Source of the DNA: Schaedlerella arabinosiphila
Lineage (GTDB): Bacteria; Bacillota; Clostridia; Lachnospirales; Lachnospiraceae
Direction: 5' to 3'
Length of the DNA: 64,000 nucleotides
Assembly (NCBI RefSeq): GCF_003885045.1
Contig: NZ_RHJS01000002.1
Span: 6,131,302-6,195,301 of the forward strand
Below the pieces are notes generated by a model. That model saw only the letters and a program-made list of their open reading frames with translations. It was not told where the DNA came from and searched no databases. Shown piece by piece: positions 43,773 to 52,314 of the stretch. Position numbers and translations under genes: made by a program. Position 1 is the first letter of the stretch. Every line of letters begins with the position of its first letter.

Positions 43773-44143
43773 GCATGATCACCCAGGGGGCGGAACATAT
43801 CTTCCTCGCCTGTGGTGCGACGGATTTTCGAAAACAGATTGAGGGGCTCGCAGCCCTCGTTACTTTGAAATACCATTTGGATCCCTATTCCCCGGTCTGT
43901 GTATTTTTGTTCTGCAATAAAAAACGAGATTGTCTGAAAGCACTCCGTTTTGAAGGTGGAAACGGATTCCTCCTGGCAACAAAGAAGCTCCTGCCGGACA
44001 TGCGTTTCCAATGGCCCAGGACACCTGACGATATCAAAGACATCACTGCGCAGCAGGTACGCTGGCTCCTGGAGGGGCTGTCTATTGAACAGAAATATGC
44101 GCATAAGCCGGTAAAGATACAGCCGGAGGATACCTGCTTCTGA
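43766..44143 (+). CDS. tnpB: IS66 TnpB
   Basis: 125 residues with 'IFLACGATDFRKQIEGLAAL', 'HLDPYSPVCVFLFCNKKRDC' and 'RFQWPRTPDDIKDITAQQVR', the IS66 Orf2 signature. Required with TnpA and TnpC for transposition in this family; biochemical role poorly defined. Confidence 0.93.
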   Translation: MLSMITQGAEHIFLACGATDFRKQIEGLAALVTLKYHLDPYSPVCVFLFCNKKRDCLKALRFEGGNGFLLATKKLLPDMRFQWPRTPDDIKDITAQQVRWLLEGLSIEQKYAHKPVKIQPEDTCF

Positions 44144-44179
44144 GCAGAAAAAATGACGGATAACCCACGGATTATCCTT

Positions 44180-44230
44180 AAAAAATCAGCATTTTTCAGG
44201 TCAAAAAAAAGCCTGGAATGCTGATTTTTT
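44180..44230 (+). other. Long hairpin between tnpB and tnpC
   Basis: aaaaaatcagcatt pairs perfectly with aatgctgatttttt (14 bp), with a smaller cagg/cctg pair inside. It could terminate or attenuate transcription into tnpC. Confidence 0.65.
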
Positions 44231-44278
44231 CATAAAAAGATGTTAAAATGAAGGAAATGCGGGGAGGGAGGAAGAGCC

Positions 44279-45904
44279 ATGCAGACAGCAGCACAACAGG
44301 AAGAAGTAACCAGACTGCGGGAACAGGTGGAATCTCTGAAAAAGATGCTGGGAGAACGGGATGCACAGATCGAAAGACAACGTATCCAGATCGAGAACCT
44401 GACCCAGGCAGTTTTGCATGCGCGTAAAAAGATGTATGGCCCATCCAGTGAGGCCACCCAGGTTACAGGACAGCTGAACCTGTTTCCGGAGCAGGAGCAG
44501 CTCCTGCAGGAACTGGCAAAACAACAGAAAGAGATCACAGTACCGGAGCATACACGGAAAGTACGTCAGGCAGGTGTGCGCTCAGAAATGCTCTCTTCTC
44601 TTGAAACAGAGATCGAACGCTGCGTAGTAAGTGAAGAAGAAACCTGCCCTGTATGCGGTGCACAACTGACAAAAGTAGGAGAAAAAGTAGTACGGACCGA
44701 AGTGGTATATGAACCAGCGAAGCTGAAAGTAAAACAGTATGTGCAGGAGATAAAAAAATGTACAAAATGCGGCAGCCAAGACAGTGAGAAGCTGTCCCCC
44801 ACATTCGTAGCGGCCAGAGTCCCCAAAGGTTTGCTCCCACATTCGATCGCAAGTCCATCCCTGGTTGCAGGGATCCTATACCAGAAATATGATATGGGAA
44901 TCCCCCTGGCAAGGCAGGAGCGGGACTGGTACCGCATTGGGCTTAGTATCTACCGTTCCACCATGTCGCATTGGGTGATCCGATGCAGTCAGGAATGGCT
45001 GGAGCCGATCTTCCTGAGGATGCACCAGGTCATCATGGAGACCTGCTCCGTATTGATGGGTGACGAAACCCGGATCCAATGCAACAAGGAACCGGGAAAG
45101 AAGGCCAGCAGCGAATCCTTCATGTGGGTGGTGCGGACCGGAAGCTTTGAAAAGATCCGCGCAGTGCTCTTCCACTATGCAAGGACCCGTTCCGGAGCAG
45201 AAGCAAAACGGCTGTATACCGGATTTGCTGGATATCTGGTAACAGATGCCTGCGACAGCTACGAAAAAGTAGAAGGAGTCAGCCGGGCTCTGTGCTGGTC
45301 GCATCTGCGTCGCTACTATATAGAGAGCATCCCGCTGGACTCTGCGGGAAAGGAGCTAAAGGGGAGCAAAGGAGCGGAGGCGCGAGAATGGTGCGACCAG
45401 CTTTTTAAAATCGAAAAAAAGATTCAGGGCCTAGAACCGCAGGAGCGGCTGGAGAAACGCAAAGAACTGAGCCAGCCGGTACTTGAGGCTTTTTGGTCAT
45501 GGGTAGAAGAAACGAGCGAAAAATATACTGCCAACGAATCTTTGAAAAAGGCGCTGCAATACAGCCGGAACCAGAAAAAATATCTGAATACCTTCATGGA
45601 GGATGGAAGGCTTCCGATTTCGAATAATGAGTGCGAAGCCTGTATACGTCCCTTTGCAACCGGCCGTAAATCCTGGCTGTTTGCGGACACACCGGAAGGG
45701 GCGAGAGCCAGTGGGATTGTCTATTCACTGGTAGAATCATCGAAATTGAATCAATTGGATGTATTCCGATATCTGTCTTATCTGTTGGAAAAGATGCCGG
45801 AAATTGATTACCAGTATCAAAATGATCCAAGTATTTTGGATCCATATCTGCCATGGTCCAGGGAACTCCCGGAATACTGTAGAATTCAGAAAAAGATGAA
45901 ATGA
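44279..45904 (+). CDS. tnpC: IS66 transposase TnpC (DDE)
   Basis: 541 residues from ATG 44279 after GGGAGGGAGG. N-terminal coiled coil ('RLREQVESLKKMLGERDAQI'), zinc-finger region with CPVC and CTKC, then the DDE domain: D in 'VLMGDETRIQCNKEP', D in 'GYLVTDACDSYEKVEG', E in 'ISNNECEACIRPFATGRKSW'. The C-terminal IS66 tail is complete. All catalytic acids are present. Confidence 0.95.
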   Translation: MQTAAQQEEVTRLREQVESLKKMLGERDAQIERQRIQIENLTQAVLHARKKMYGPSSEATQVTGQLNLFPEQEQLLQELAKQQKEITVPEHTRKVRQAGVRSEMLSSLETEIERCVVSEEETCPVCGAQLTKVGEKVVRTEVVYEPAKLKVKQYVQEIKKCTKCGSQDSEKLSPTFVAARVPKGLLPHSIASPSLVAGILYQKYDMGIPLARQERDWYRIGLSIYRSTMSHWVIRCSQEWLEPIFLRMHQVIMETCSVLMGDETRIQCNKEPGKKASSESFMWVVRTGSFEKIRAVLFHYARTRSGAEAKRLYTGFAGYLVTDACDSYEKVEGVSRALCWSHLRRYYIESIPLDSAGKELKGSKGAEAREWCDQLFKIEKKIQGLEPQERLEKRKELSQPVLEAFWSWVEETSEKYTANESLKKALQYSRNQKKYLNTFMEDGRLPISNNECEACIRPFATGRKSWLFADTPEGARASGIVYSLVESSKLNQLDVFRYLSYLLEKMPEIDYQYQNDPSILDPYLPWSRELPEYCRIQKKMK

Positions 45905-45941
45905 TCTGTTATGGAAGTATTACCATAGCAGATCATTTTTT
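45901..45941 (+). terminator. Terminator of tnpC
   Basis: atgatctg with cagatcat, extended by tatgg/ccata, followed by six T residues, just inside the right end of IS66. Confidence 0.85.
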
Positions 45942-46318
45942 ACAATACGGTTTCTTTTGCATCGCTTACTAAAAAACAATATCTGCTATAGTGTTGTCCG
46001 AAACGGAAAGGAGCATATACCAACCGTCTAATGCCAGCAGACCGCAAAACAAAGAGATAGCTTTATTATCTCTGATGTTGCAGGAACTCACATAAGTAGC
46101 GTCTATCAACATCAATGATGACAGGAGTAATGATACGATTTTGCTGATGCTGCACGGCATCTGAATGTTTATTTCCAGCCCCATATATATTATAAGCAGG
46201 GTAGAGTTTATAAAAAGCAAAAGCTTAGGATTAATGCGCTTCATATTTTTGCCCCCTTATCCATGCCTAAATTATATCATTTATCTGTGTGCATACAACT
46301 AAAATTTTCGCATAATCT

Positions 46319-48325
46319 TTATTTTCCCAAAACCATTTTACAGCAGGTATGGACAGTCATACAGTAATAAATCAGGTAAATAATTAGTGTCAGCGCAATA
46401 GCTAATATCGTAGGGGCGTATAAAACAATGCTGTTCGCCAAAAGGTTCTGCATAAGCGCTGTTTTATATACTAAGGTGGCAAAGATACAGTCTGCCAGCC
46501 CAAACAGGAACGGAATGCTAAAAAATGTAATTGCCTGTTTCCTGATGATTTTTTTTATCTTCCTGTTCGTATATCCCATTTTTGTAAGGATATCGTAATC
46601 GGATTTTGAATCGGCTATCGCCGAAATGTTATTAAAATACAGGATGCTTCCTGTTGCTATAAAGAATAATACCACAAGAAAGCCTATCAACAGGAAAGTA
46701 GAACTATTCAGGGAAACCACTTCGTGTATTCTGTGGGAATTGCCCTGCAGGTAAGGACTTTTATCCAAATATGCAGATAGAGCCTGAAACAGATCCTCGT
46801 TACCTGTTATGGAATTTCCATTTATACTTAAGACTTTTGTTTCGGGAGCAGCATGTTCAGATATCATTTTGTATAAACTGTCACTTACAATTAAAGTACC
46901 AACACTGTTCGCAAATGAAATAGGATTATCTAATGTGGTCATAGTCACAGTGACAGGTATTTCAGTATTGTTTATGAGCAGTGGATAAGTGCTGCCTGTT
47001 TCGTCCTTGCCGGAGGCCGGCTGGTATCTTACAAAAATACACTCATTGTTGTTTAGTGCTGTAAATTGCTCCAAAGCCTTTTGCCGCCCTTGTGCTTTCA
47101 GAATGGCAGTATAGTCAGAATATGAGATACATTCAAAACCTGCATTCCGAAGGATTTTTTCGTTGTCAGCATCTCCCTTGGAAGTTCCGACACTGTATTC
47201 CATGGGAAGCTGCCCGGCAGTAGAAGTAACTTTATAAATATCGGTCTGCAGAAATGTAATATCATCTCCGGATGAATCGTTATTTACGATCTCCATGATT
47301 GCGGACAGATCGTTCTCTTTTTCAATACGGCACTCTATTTCTGACGGCGCAATGCGGGATATTGCTGCAATCGGATAATACAGGGTTAGAGCCATAACAC
47401 TTGAAACAGTCAGAGTTGCGGCTGACAGTAATGTGAGCATGATCAGCGTTTTTGAATTGGAGCGCATCCGGTATATAAAACCCGGTGAAGTGATGATTCT
47501 TGTTTCCGTATAAAATTTCTTCTTATTTTTCTTGCCAGTCTGTACCGCATAAGGGAGAAAAGATGCAATAAAAAGCACTGTCCCAAAAAGAATGAGAGTA
47601 AATGTAAGCATTCCAACAGCATAAAACCCGACTGAAAACCAGACAGATTTTTCGCCCCGTAGAATGTCAAGGGCAATACAGTATCCCAAAATGACAGAAA
47701 CAAACCCGATTATGGAAGGAACGGCATGAAACTTTGTCTGCTTTTCCGCGCTTTTTTCAAACCGCACTAAATCCATCAGGGAAGATTTAAAAAGAAATCT
47801 GCTGTTGGACAGCGATAAAATGATAATAATGGCAAAAACAAAACATGCAGTCTTTACCATAGCATTCAGGTTAAAAAACGGAATCTCTGAATTGTTGATT
47901 GTCAAGCCCAGTAGTTTTGTAATGCCAAACACAATGCCTTTGTGAAACAGACCGCCCAAAAGGATTCCAATCACGAAAGCCCCGAAACAGGAGAGCAGAT
48001 TTTCTGCTGTAAGCAGGGACAGTATCGTGGATTTCCGGTATCCTAATAATGCATAAATACCTAATTCCTTTGTACGTCGGCGCAGGAAGAAACGGTTTGA
48101 ATATGACATATAAAAAATAACGAATGCCATAAGGAATATAGAAATCGTGTTGCACATGGTTTCTACCCGCCCGTCAACTGATATTTTTTCCAGCATGATT
48201 TTATTCATGGAAAACGAAGTGAAAGCAAAAAAAATAGTGATCACAAATGAAATGGATAATAAATAGAGGACATAAAAGGAAAAATTATTTTTTAGGTTCT
48301 TAAGTGCCATAGATAAATGATTCAT
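46319..48325 (-). CDS. FtsX-like ABC permease (BceB-type)
   Basis: 668 residues. N-terminal helix pair ('FYVLYLLSISFVITIFFAFT') and FtsX-like helices, a large extracytoplasmic region of roughly 200 residues between about 310 and 510, and three C-terminal helices ('FLLIGFLVVLFFIATGSILY', 'SDYDILTKMGYTNRKIKKII'). This matches BceB-type permeases that detect or remove peptide antibiotics such as bacitracin and lantibiotics. It lies 10 bases after the partner ATPase gene and 74 bases before the interrupted kinase gene. Confidence 0.88.
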   Translation of the reverse strand: MNHLSMALKNLKNNFSFYVLYLLSISFVITIFFAFTSFSMNKIMLEKISVDGRVETMCNTISIFLMAFVIFYMSYSNRFFLRRRTKELGIYALLGYRKSTILSLLTAENLLSCFGAFVIGILLGGLFHKGIVFGITKLLGLTINNSEIPFFNLNAMVKTACFVFAIIIILSLSNSRFLFKSSLMDLVRFEKSAEKQTKFHAVPSIIGFVSVILGYCIALDILRGEKSVWFSVGFYAVGMLTFTLILFGTVLFIASFLPYAVQTGKKNKKKFYTETRIITSPGFIYRMRSNSKTLIMLTLLSAATLTVSSVMALTLYYPIAAISRIAPSEIECRIEKENDLSAIMEIVNNDSSGDDITFLQTDIYKVTSTAGQLPMEYSVGTSKGDADNEKILRNAGFECISYSDYTAILKAQGRQKALEQFTALNNNECIFVRYQPASGKDETGSTYPLLINNTEIPVTVTMTTLDNPISFANSVGTLIVSDSLYKMISEHAAPETKVLSINGNSITGNEDLFQALSAYLDKSPYLQGNSHRIHEVVSLNSSTFLLIGFLVVLFFIATGSILYFNNISAIADSKSDYDILTKMGYTNRKIKKIIRKQAITFFSIPFLFGLADCIFATLVYKTALMQNLLANSIVLYAPTILAIALTLIIYLIYYCMTVHTCCKMVLGK

Positions 48326-48335
48326 GGGTACTGCC

Positions 48336-49085
48336 CTACCTTTCTGTGTCTAATTTTGCGGTTGTCTGTGCAATGGATTCATAGAATGCACGCCTGCCAG
48401 CATTTTGTTTCAATAATTCCTGAATGATGCAGCCATCTTTAAAAATCAGGATGCGGTCAGCAAAACTTGCGGCATAAGCATCGTGTGTGACCATTAGTAT
48501 CGTAGTATGGAGTCTTTCGTTTGATTCCTTTAAAGTGTTCAGCAAATCTGTTGCGGAACTTGAATCCAATGCCCCAGTCGGTTCGTCCGCAAATAAAATG
48601 CTTGGACGTTTCACAATAGCCCTTAGAGCAGAAGCACGCTGCCTTTGCCCGCCTGAAAGTTCACTTGGATATTTATCTAACTGTGCGTCAATACCAAAGC
48701 TTTTCGCCAGGCTCCGTATCATGTTTTCTATTTTTTTAGGCGGGAGTTTCTGCAAAGTCAGTGGAACAGCGATATTCTCCAAAATTGTAAGGCTGTCTAA
48801 CAGCAGATATTCCTGAAAAATAAAACCCAGATTATCCCTGCGGAAATCCGCTGCTTTGGAATCAGTCAGATTTTTAAGATGGATACCGTTTATTGTAATG
48901 CTGCCGCTCGAGGGTGTATCAATCGTAGAAAGAACATTAAGCAATGTGGTCTTTCCTGATCCGGAAGCCCCCATAATGGCGATAAATTCGCCGTCCGTTA
49001 CGCTGAACGATACTTTATTAAGGCTTGGGTGCTGTGACTTCGCATAAATTTTTGTTACATTTTTCGCTTCCAATAATGCAGCCAT
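48336..49085 (-). CDS. ABC ATP-binding protein (BceA-type)
   Basis: 249 residues. Walker A 'IAIMGASGSGKTTLLNVLST', Q-loop 'GFIFQEYLLLDSLTILENI', signature 'YPSELSGGQRQRASALRAIV', Walker B 'SILFADEPTGALDSSSATDL'. The short MacB/LolD-like form pairs with FtsX-like permeases. First gene of the minus-strand operon; start ATG 49085 after AAAGGAGAA. Its promoter region lies against an IS66 left-end fragment at 49182. Confidence 0.92.
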   Translation of the reverse strand: MAALLEAKNVTKIYAKSQHPSLNKVSFSVTDGEFIAIMGASGSGKTTLLNVLSTIDTPSSGSITINGIHLKNLTDSKAADFRRDNLGFIFQEYLLLDSLTILENIAVPLTLQKLPPKKIENMIRSLAKSFGIDAQLDKYPSELSGGQRQRASALRAIVKRPSILFADEPTGALDSSSATDLLNTLKESNERLHTTILMVTHDAYAASFADRILIFKDGCIIQELLKQNAGRRAFYESIAQTTAKLDTER

Positions 49086-49181
49086 TTCTTTTATTCTCCT
49101 TTGCTTTTTTGATGACAGTATTATAATTTGGGGGCTGTAAAAAAGAATGAGTAAATCACGCAGATTTTTTACGTGATTTAC

Positions 49182-49250
49182 GTAAGCGATTCAAAACTTA
49201 CCGTAGTGTATAAAATCTGATTTTCTGCTATACTGCTTTTAAAAGAACAG
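49182..49250 (+). mobile_element. IS66 left-end fragment B
   Basis: Identical over 69 bases to the fragment at 41383-41451 and in the same orientation, starting GTAAGCGATTC. No transposase gene follows. Together the two fragments bracket the whole minus-strand ABC/two-component operon. Confidence 0.8.
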
Positions 49251-49268
49251 GAGGAAAAACAGACAGGC

Positions 49269-49397
49269 AGAATTTCCATAAAGGAAAAGCTGGCAGAGCC
49301 TGCCGGACAGGTCTTGGGGAAACTGGAAGTCATGAACGATGCGAAATTTGCAGGGGGCATTGGAAGCGGCAGAGTGATTAACGCAAATCTTTTATAG
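49269..49397 (+). pseudogene. Short gene-end remnant ('RISIKEKLAE')
   Basis: 42 open codons ending in TAG, reading 'RISIKEKLAEPAGQVLGKLE' and 'FAGGIGSGRVINANLL', without a start or ribosome site. The opening resembles tails of proteins carried by clostridial integrative elements; this is a weak impression. Probably debris from element turnover. Confidence 0.3.
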
Positions 49398-49435
49398 CAT
49401 TATTCGCATAACGTGCTATAATTCTCTTAGTCAGA

Positions 49436-49643
49436 TTAGAACGAGTAGGGATAGTCTGCGGTTGTCCTACTGGGGGAAATGATTTCAATAATCCAGCCGG
49501 GGGCGCCGCCACATCCGCGGTCAGATCGTTTGTTTTTGCTGTAGTAAGCGCCTTCCACATAAGGGGCTTCAATCGTGTCCGTGGGGATGTCGTCGAAGTA
49601 GAAGCCGGTACCGGCGCAGGCAATCTTTCCGAGGTGGGCCGAG
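49436..49643 (-). pseudogene. Degenerate fragment with Uma2-like motif
   Basis: A minus-strand frame without start codon reads 'GKIACAGTGFYFDDIPTDTI', then 'SDRGCGGAPGWIIEIISPSR', then stops at 49436. The 'GCxGAPxWIIEIxSPS' segment matches the core of Uma2-family endonuclease-like proteins. The N-terminal part does not look like Uma2, so the fragment may be a fusion of two scars. Non-functional. Confidence 0.4.
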
Positions 49644-49702
49644 AACTGTAACCACCTTTTTTTAGTTTGATTGCAGCCAAAGGCAAAGAAACGGAGATTT
49701 TT

Positions 49703-50380
49703 ATGGAAAGATATAAGATTTTAATAGTTGATGATGAGCAGGGCATTGTCACTATGTTGAAGGATTATTTTCAATTTCATGGATATCTGGTAAATACAGC
49801 TATGAGTGGAACAGAAGCTCTTAAGGAAATCAATTCTAAACCTGATATTATTCTGCTTGATATAAATATGCCTGGCATGGATGGGCTTGAAGTATGCAGA
49901 ACAATCAGAGATCATGTAGCATGCCCTATTATTTTTTTGACTGCAAGAATAGAAGAAATGGATGCAATTATTGGGTTTCAGTCAGGTGGAGATGATTATG
50001 TGGTAAAGCCCTTTAAGTTAGGCGAGTTAGGCGCAAGGGTAGAAGCGCATTTACGTCGTGAAAGCCGAGGGGGTTCTGGTTTTTCAGCAAAATTTTTTGA
50101 AAACCTTACCATAAATTATGACAAAAGGCAGGTGTCTTACCAAGACAAAGTGATACCGTTTACCAAAAAAGAATTTGATATTATTGAATTACTTACAAGG
50201 AATCCGGGACAGGTTTTTGATAAAGAAAGAATCTATGAAGTTATCTGGGGATATGATAGTGAGGGGAATAGTTCCATTATAGTAGAACATATGCGGAGGA
50301 TTAGAAAAAAATTTATGGAGTATACGGAGAAAACTTATATTGAAACGGTCTGGGGGATAGGGTATAAATGGGAAAATTAA
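49703..50380 (+). CDS. OmpR-family response regulator (BceR-like)
   Basis: 225 residues from ATG 49703 after ACGGAG. Receiver with 'ILIVDDEQGIVTMLKDYFQF', the Asp in 'DIILLDINMPGMDGLEVCRT', and 'KPFKLGELGARVEAHLRRE'; the winged helix ends 'YIETVWGIGYKWEN'. Overlaps the kinase gene by 13 bases. Expected to activate the ABC genes that follow. Codon use is more A+T-rich than the housekeeping region, suggesting acquired origin. Confidence 0.92.
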   Translation: MERYKILIVDDEQGIVTMLKDYFQFHGYLVNTAMSGTEALKEINSKPDIILLDINMPGMDGLEVCRTIRDHVACPIIFLTARIEEMDAIIGFQSGGDDYVVKPFKLGELGARVEAHLRRESRGGSGFSAKFFENLTINYDKRQVSYQDKVIPFTKKEFDIIELLTRNPGQVFDKERIYEVIWGYDSEGNSSIIVEHMRRIRKKFMEYTEKTYIETVWGIGYKWEN

Positions 50381-51468
50381 AAACAGTTTATAAAAATCTT
50401 TCTTTGAAAAAGGCTTTGACCATTACAATCGTGAGTTCTCTTTTTATCGCTTTTTTAGGGGCGATGACGATATTATTGGCAACACGTCCAAGCTATTATG
50501 CCATTGTAACAGAAAATCCAGAAAATCCGATTTTGCATTGGCATGATTTCCTTTCTATATCAATTACAGGTATTTATGTGGCTGTGGTAATTATTGCAGG
50601 TTCCTATTTTTTTTATAAGTTAAAACTTTCCGTTCCTTTAAAAGTATTAACGGAGGGAATAGAGCAGATAGCCGTAGATAATCTGGATTTTTCGATACAG
50701 TACGATTCAGAAGATGAATTAGGAACACTCTGTGGGTCTTTTGAACGGATGAAGAATGAATTGCAGAATAATTATAAGAAGATATGGCGAATGACAGAAG
50801 AACGCAGAAAACTCAATGCAGCCTTTGCACATGATCTACGTACACCGCTCACGGTATTGCAGGGATATACGGATTTTTTGGAAGAATATATCTTGTTTCC
50901 AGAAAAAGAAGATGCAAAACTTATGGAAACGAACCACATGATGGCATATTACATTAAGCGTTTGGAAGATTATGTCGGAGTTATGAACACAATCCAAAAA
51001 TTAGAGGATACACCAGTGAAAATACAGACTGTACCAATAGATAGTTTTATGAGTATGTTAGATGACAACATAAAATTGACAGCTAAGGAATATGGGAAAG
51101 ATATTTCCGTCACAAATGAAGCTGATCTACAAGAGGTTAGGGGGGATATTTCCTTGATTTTCAGAGTGTTAGAAAATGTTATGAGAAATGCCTGCCGATA
51201 TTCTGAAAACAAAATTTTTGTGCATCTGTATGAGCAGAATCATTTGCTTTCTTTTGAAATGATCGATGATGGAGCAGGATTTAGTCCGAAAGCTCTGGAG
51301 CAAGCGCTAAATCCCTTTTATTCTTCCGGACAATCCGAATCCTCGCATTTAGGTCTTGGATTGAATATCTGTAAAATTCTATGTGAAAAACATGGTGGAG
51401 GCATTACGATCAGCAATACGCCGGATTCTGGTGCCAGAGTACAATTTTCATTTTTATTGGAAAAGTAG
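50368..51468 (+). CDS. Sensor histidine kinase (BceS-like)
   Basis: 366 residues. Two helices (about 16-36 and 65-86) enclose a loop of only ~28 residues ('TRPSYYAIVTENPENPILHW'), then HAMP, the His box 'LNAAFAHDLRTPLTVLQGYT', and ATPase boxes 'ENVMRNACRYSEN', 'MIDDGAGFSPKAL' and 'HLGLGLNICKILCEKHGGG'. The minimal outer loop fits kinases that do not bind the antibiotic directly but read the state of a BceAB transporter, encoded just downstream here. Confidence 0.9.
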   Translation: MGKLKTVYKNLSLKKALTITIVSSLFIAFLGAMTILLATRPSYYAIVTENPENPILHWHDFLSISITGIYVAVVIIAGSYFFYKLKLSVPLKVLTEGIEQIAVDNLDFSIQYDSEDELGTLCGSFERMKNELQNNYKKIWRMTEERRKLNAAFAHDLRTPLTVLQGYTDFLEEYILFPEKEDAKLMETNHMMAYYIKRLEDYVGVMNTIQKLEDTPVKIQTVPIDSFMSMLDDNIKLTAKEYGKDISVTNEADLQEVRGDISLIFRVLENVMRNACRYSENKIFVHLYEQNHLLSFEMIDDGAGFSPKALEQALNPFYSSGQSESSHLGLGLNICKILCEKHGGGITISNTPDSGARVQFSFLLEK

Positions 51469-51561
51469 ATACTTTTGTGATATTTTTCATTTACACTCTC
51501 CTTGTATTATTGAGGAGAGTCTTTATTTTCTCTGGAAAAATTTGTGAAGGAGTATCGGTAT

Positions 51562-52314
51562 ATGGAAAAAATATTATCTGTATCGGGATTGGAAAAATCC
51601 TATATTACAAAAGGGAATACCTATCCTGTACTAAAAGGTGTCAGCATGGAGGTAAGCAGAGGAGAGTTTGTGGCGGTCATGGGACCGTCCGGAAGTGGAA
51701 AAACGACACTGCTGAATATCGTGTCAGGTTTTTTATCAGCAGACAGCGGTAAAGTGAATGTGGGTTCAGTGGATATGCTTCATACGGATAAAGAAAAACA
51801 GGCTGAAATCCGTTCCGGTATATTAGGCTTTATCTTTCAGGATTTTATGCTGATAGATGGGTTGACAGTGCAGGAAAATATTTTTCTTTCACAGATTATC
51901 GCAAAAAAGCCTGCCGCAGATATGGAAAGAAAGACAAGAGAGCTGTTGTGCGCATTTGGCATTGAGGATATTTCTGATAAATATCCGGGCGAGCTTTCTG
52001 GCGGTCAAAAACAACGGGTGGCTATTGCAAGGGCTTTATCAAATGAGCCGTTGTTAATCTTAGCTGATGAGCCGACTGGCAATCTTGATTCAAAGTCAAG
52101 CAATGCTGTTATAGAAGCGTTTTTGTTTGCTAGGAAACAGTTGGGGGCTACAGTTTTGATGGTGACACATGATGCGATTGCTGCTTCTCATGCGGATCGT
52201 GTGATTGCTCTATCGGATGGGATGGTAGTAAGGGAATTGGTGCGTCAGAAAGAACAAAGGCAGTTTATGAATGATATTCTGGAATTTTTGAAAATTGTGG
52301 AGGTGGGACAATGA
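51562..52314 (+). CDS. ABC ATP-binding protein (BceA-like)
   Basis: 250 residues; ATG 51562 after GAAGGAG (an in-frame GTG at 51544 precedes the site). Walker A 'VAVMGPSGSGKTTLLNIVSG', signature 'YPGELSGGQKQRVAIARALS', Walker B 'LLILADEPTGNLDSKSSNAV'. Overlaps the permease by 4 bases (ATGA), so the two form one transporter. Confidence 0.92.
   Translation: MEKILSVSGLEKSYITKGNTYPVLKGVSMEVSRGEFVAVMGPSGSGKTTLLNIVSGFLSADSGKVNVGSVDMLHTDKEKQAEIRSGILGFIFQDFMLIDGLTVQENIFLSQIIAKKPAADMERKTRELLCAFGIEDISDKYPGELSGGQKQRVAIARALSNEPLLILADEPTGNLDSKSSNAVIEAFLFARKQLGATVLMVTHDAIAASHADRVIALSDGMVVRELVRQKEQRQFMNDILEFLKIVEVGQ

Larger units (their letters stand above)
43349..45969 (+). mobile_element. Complete IS66-family insertion sequence
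   Basis: About 2.62 kb with ends GTAAGCGATTCAAAAC (left) and its imperfect complement ending CGCTTAC (right). It carries tnpA, tnpB and tnpC in order. Both sides are flanked by taaaaaaca (43340-43348 and 45970-45978), consistent with an 8-bp target duplication plus one chance base. All three genes are open, so it may be active. Confidence 0.93.
42049..46244 (-). pseudogene. Sensor histidine kinase gene interrupted by IS66
   Basis: The gene starts at ATG 46244 ('MKRINPKLLLFINSTLLIIY', membrane helices) and runs to the IS66 at 45970. It resumes at 43348 and continues to 42049 with more helices, then 'FSNFLHDNILQDLLSIKNLM' (HisKA_3-like His) and ATPase boxes ('LLKELVTNVYKHS', 'CVKDNGSADAG'). 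Removing 43349-45969 and one 9-bp duplication joins ...IADIVF to YALSPII... in frame, giving 522 codons without a stop. The insertion therefore looks recent and is the only lesion. The 3' piece alone (from ATG 43293) might still make a truncated kinase. Confidence 0.9.
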
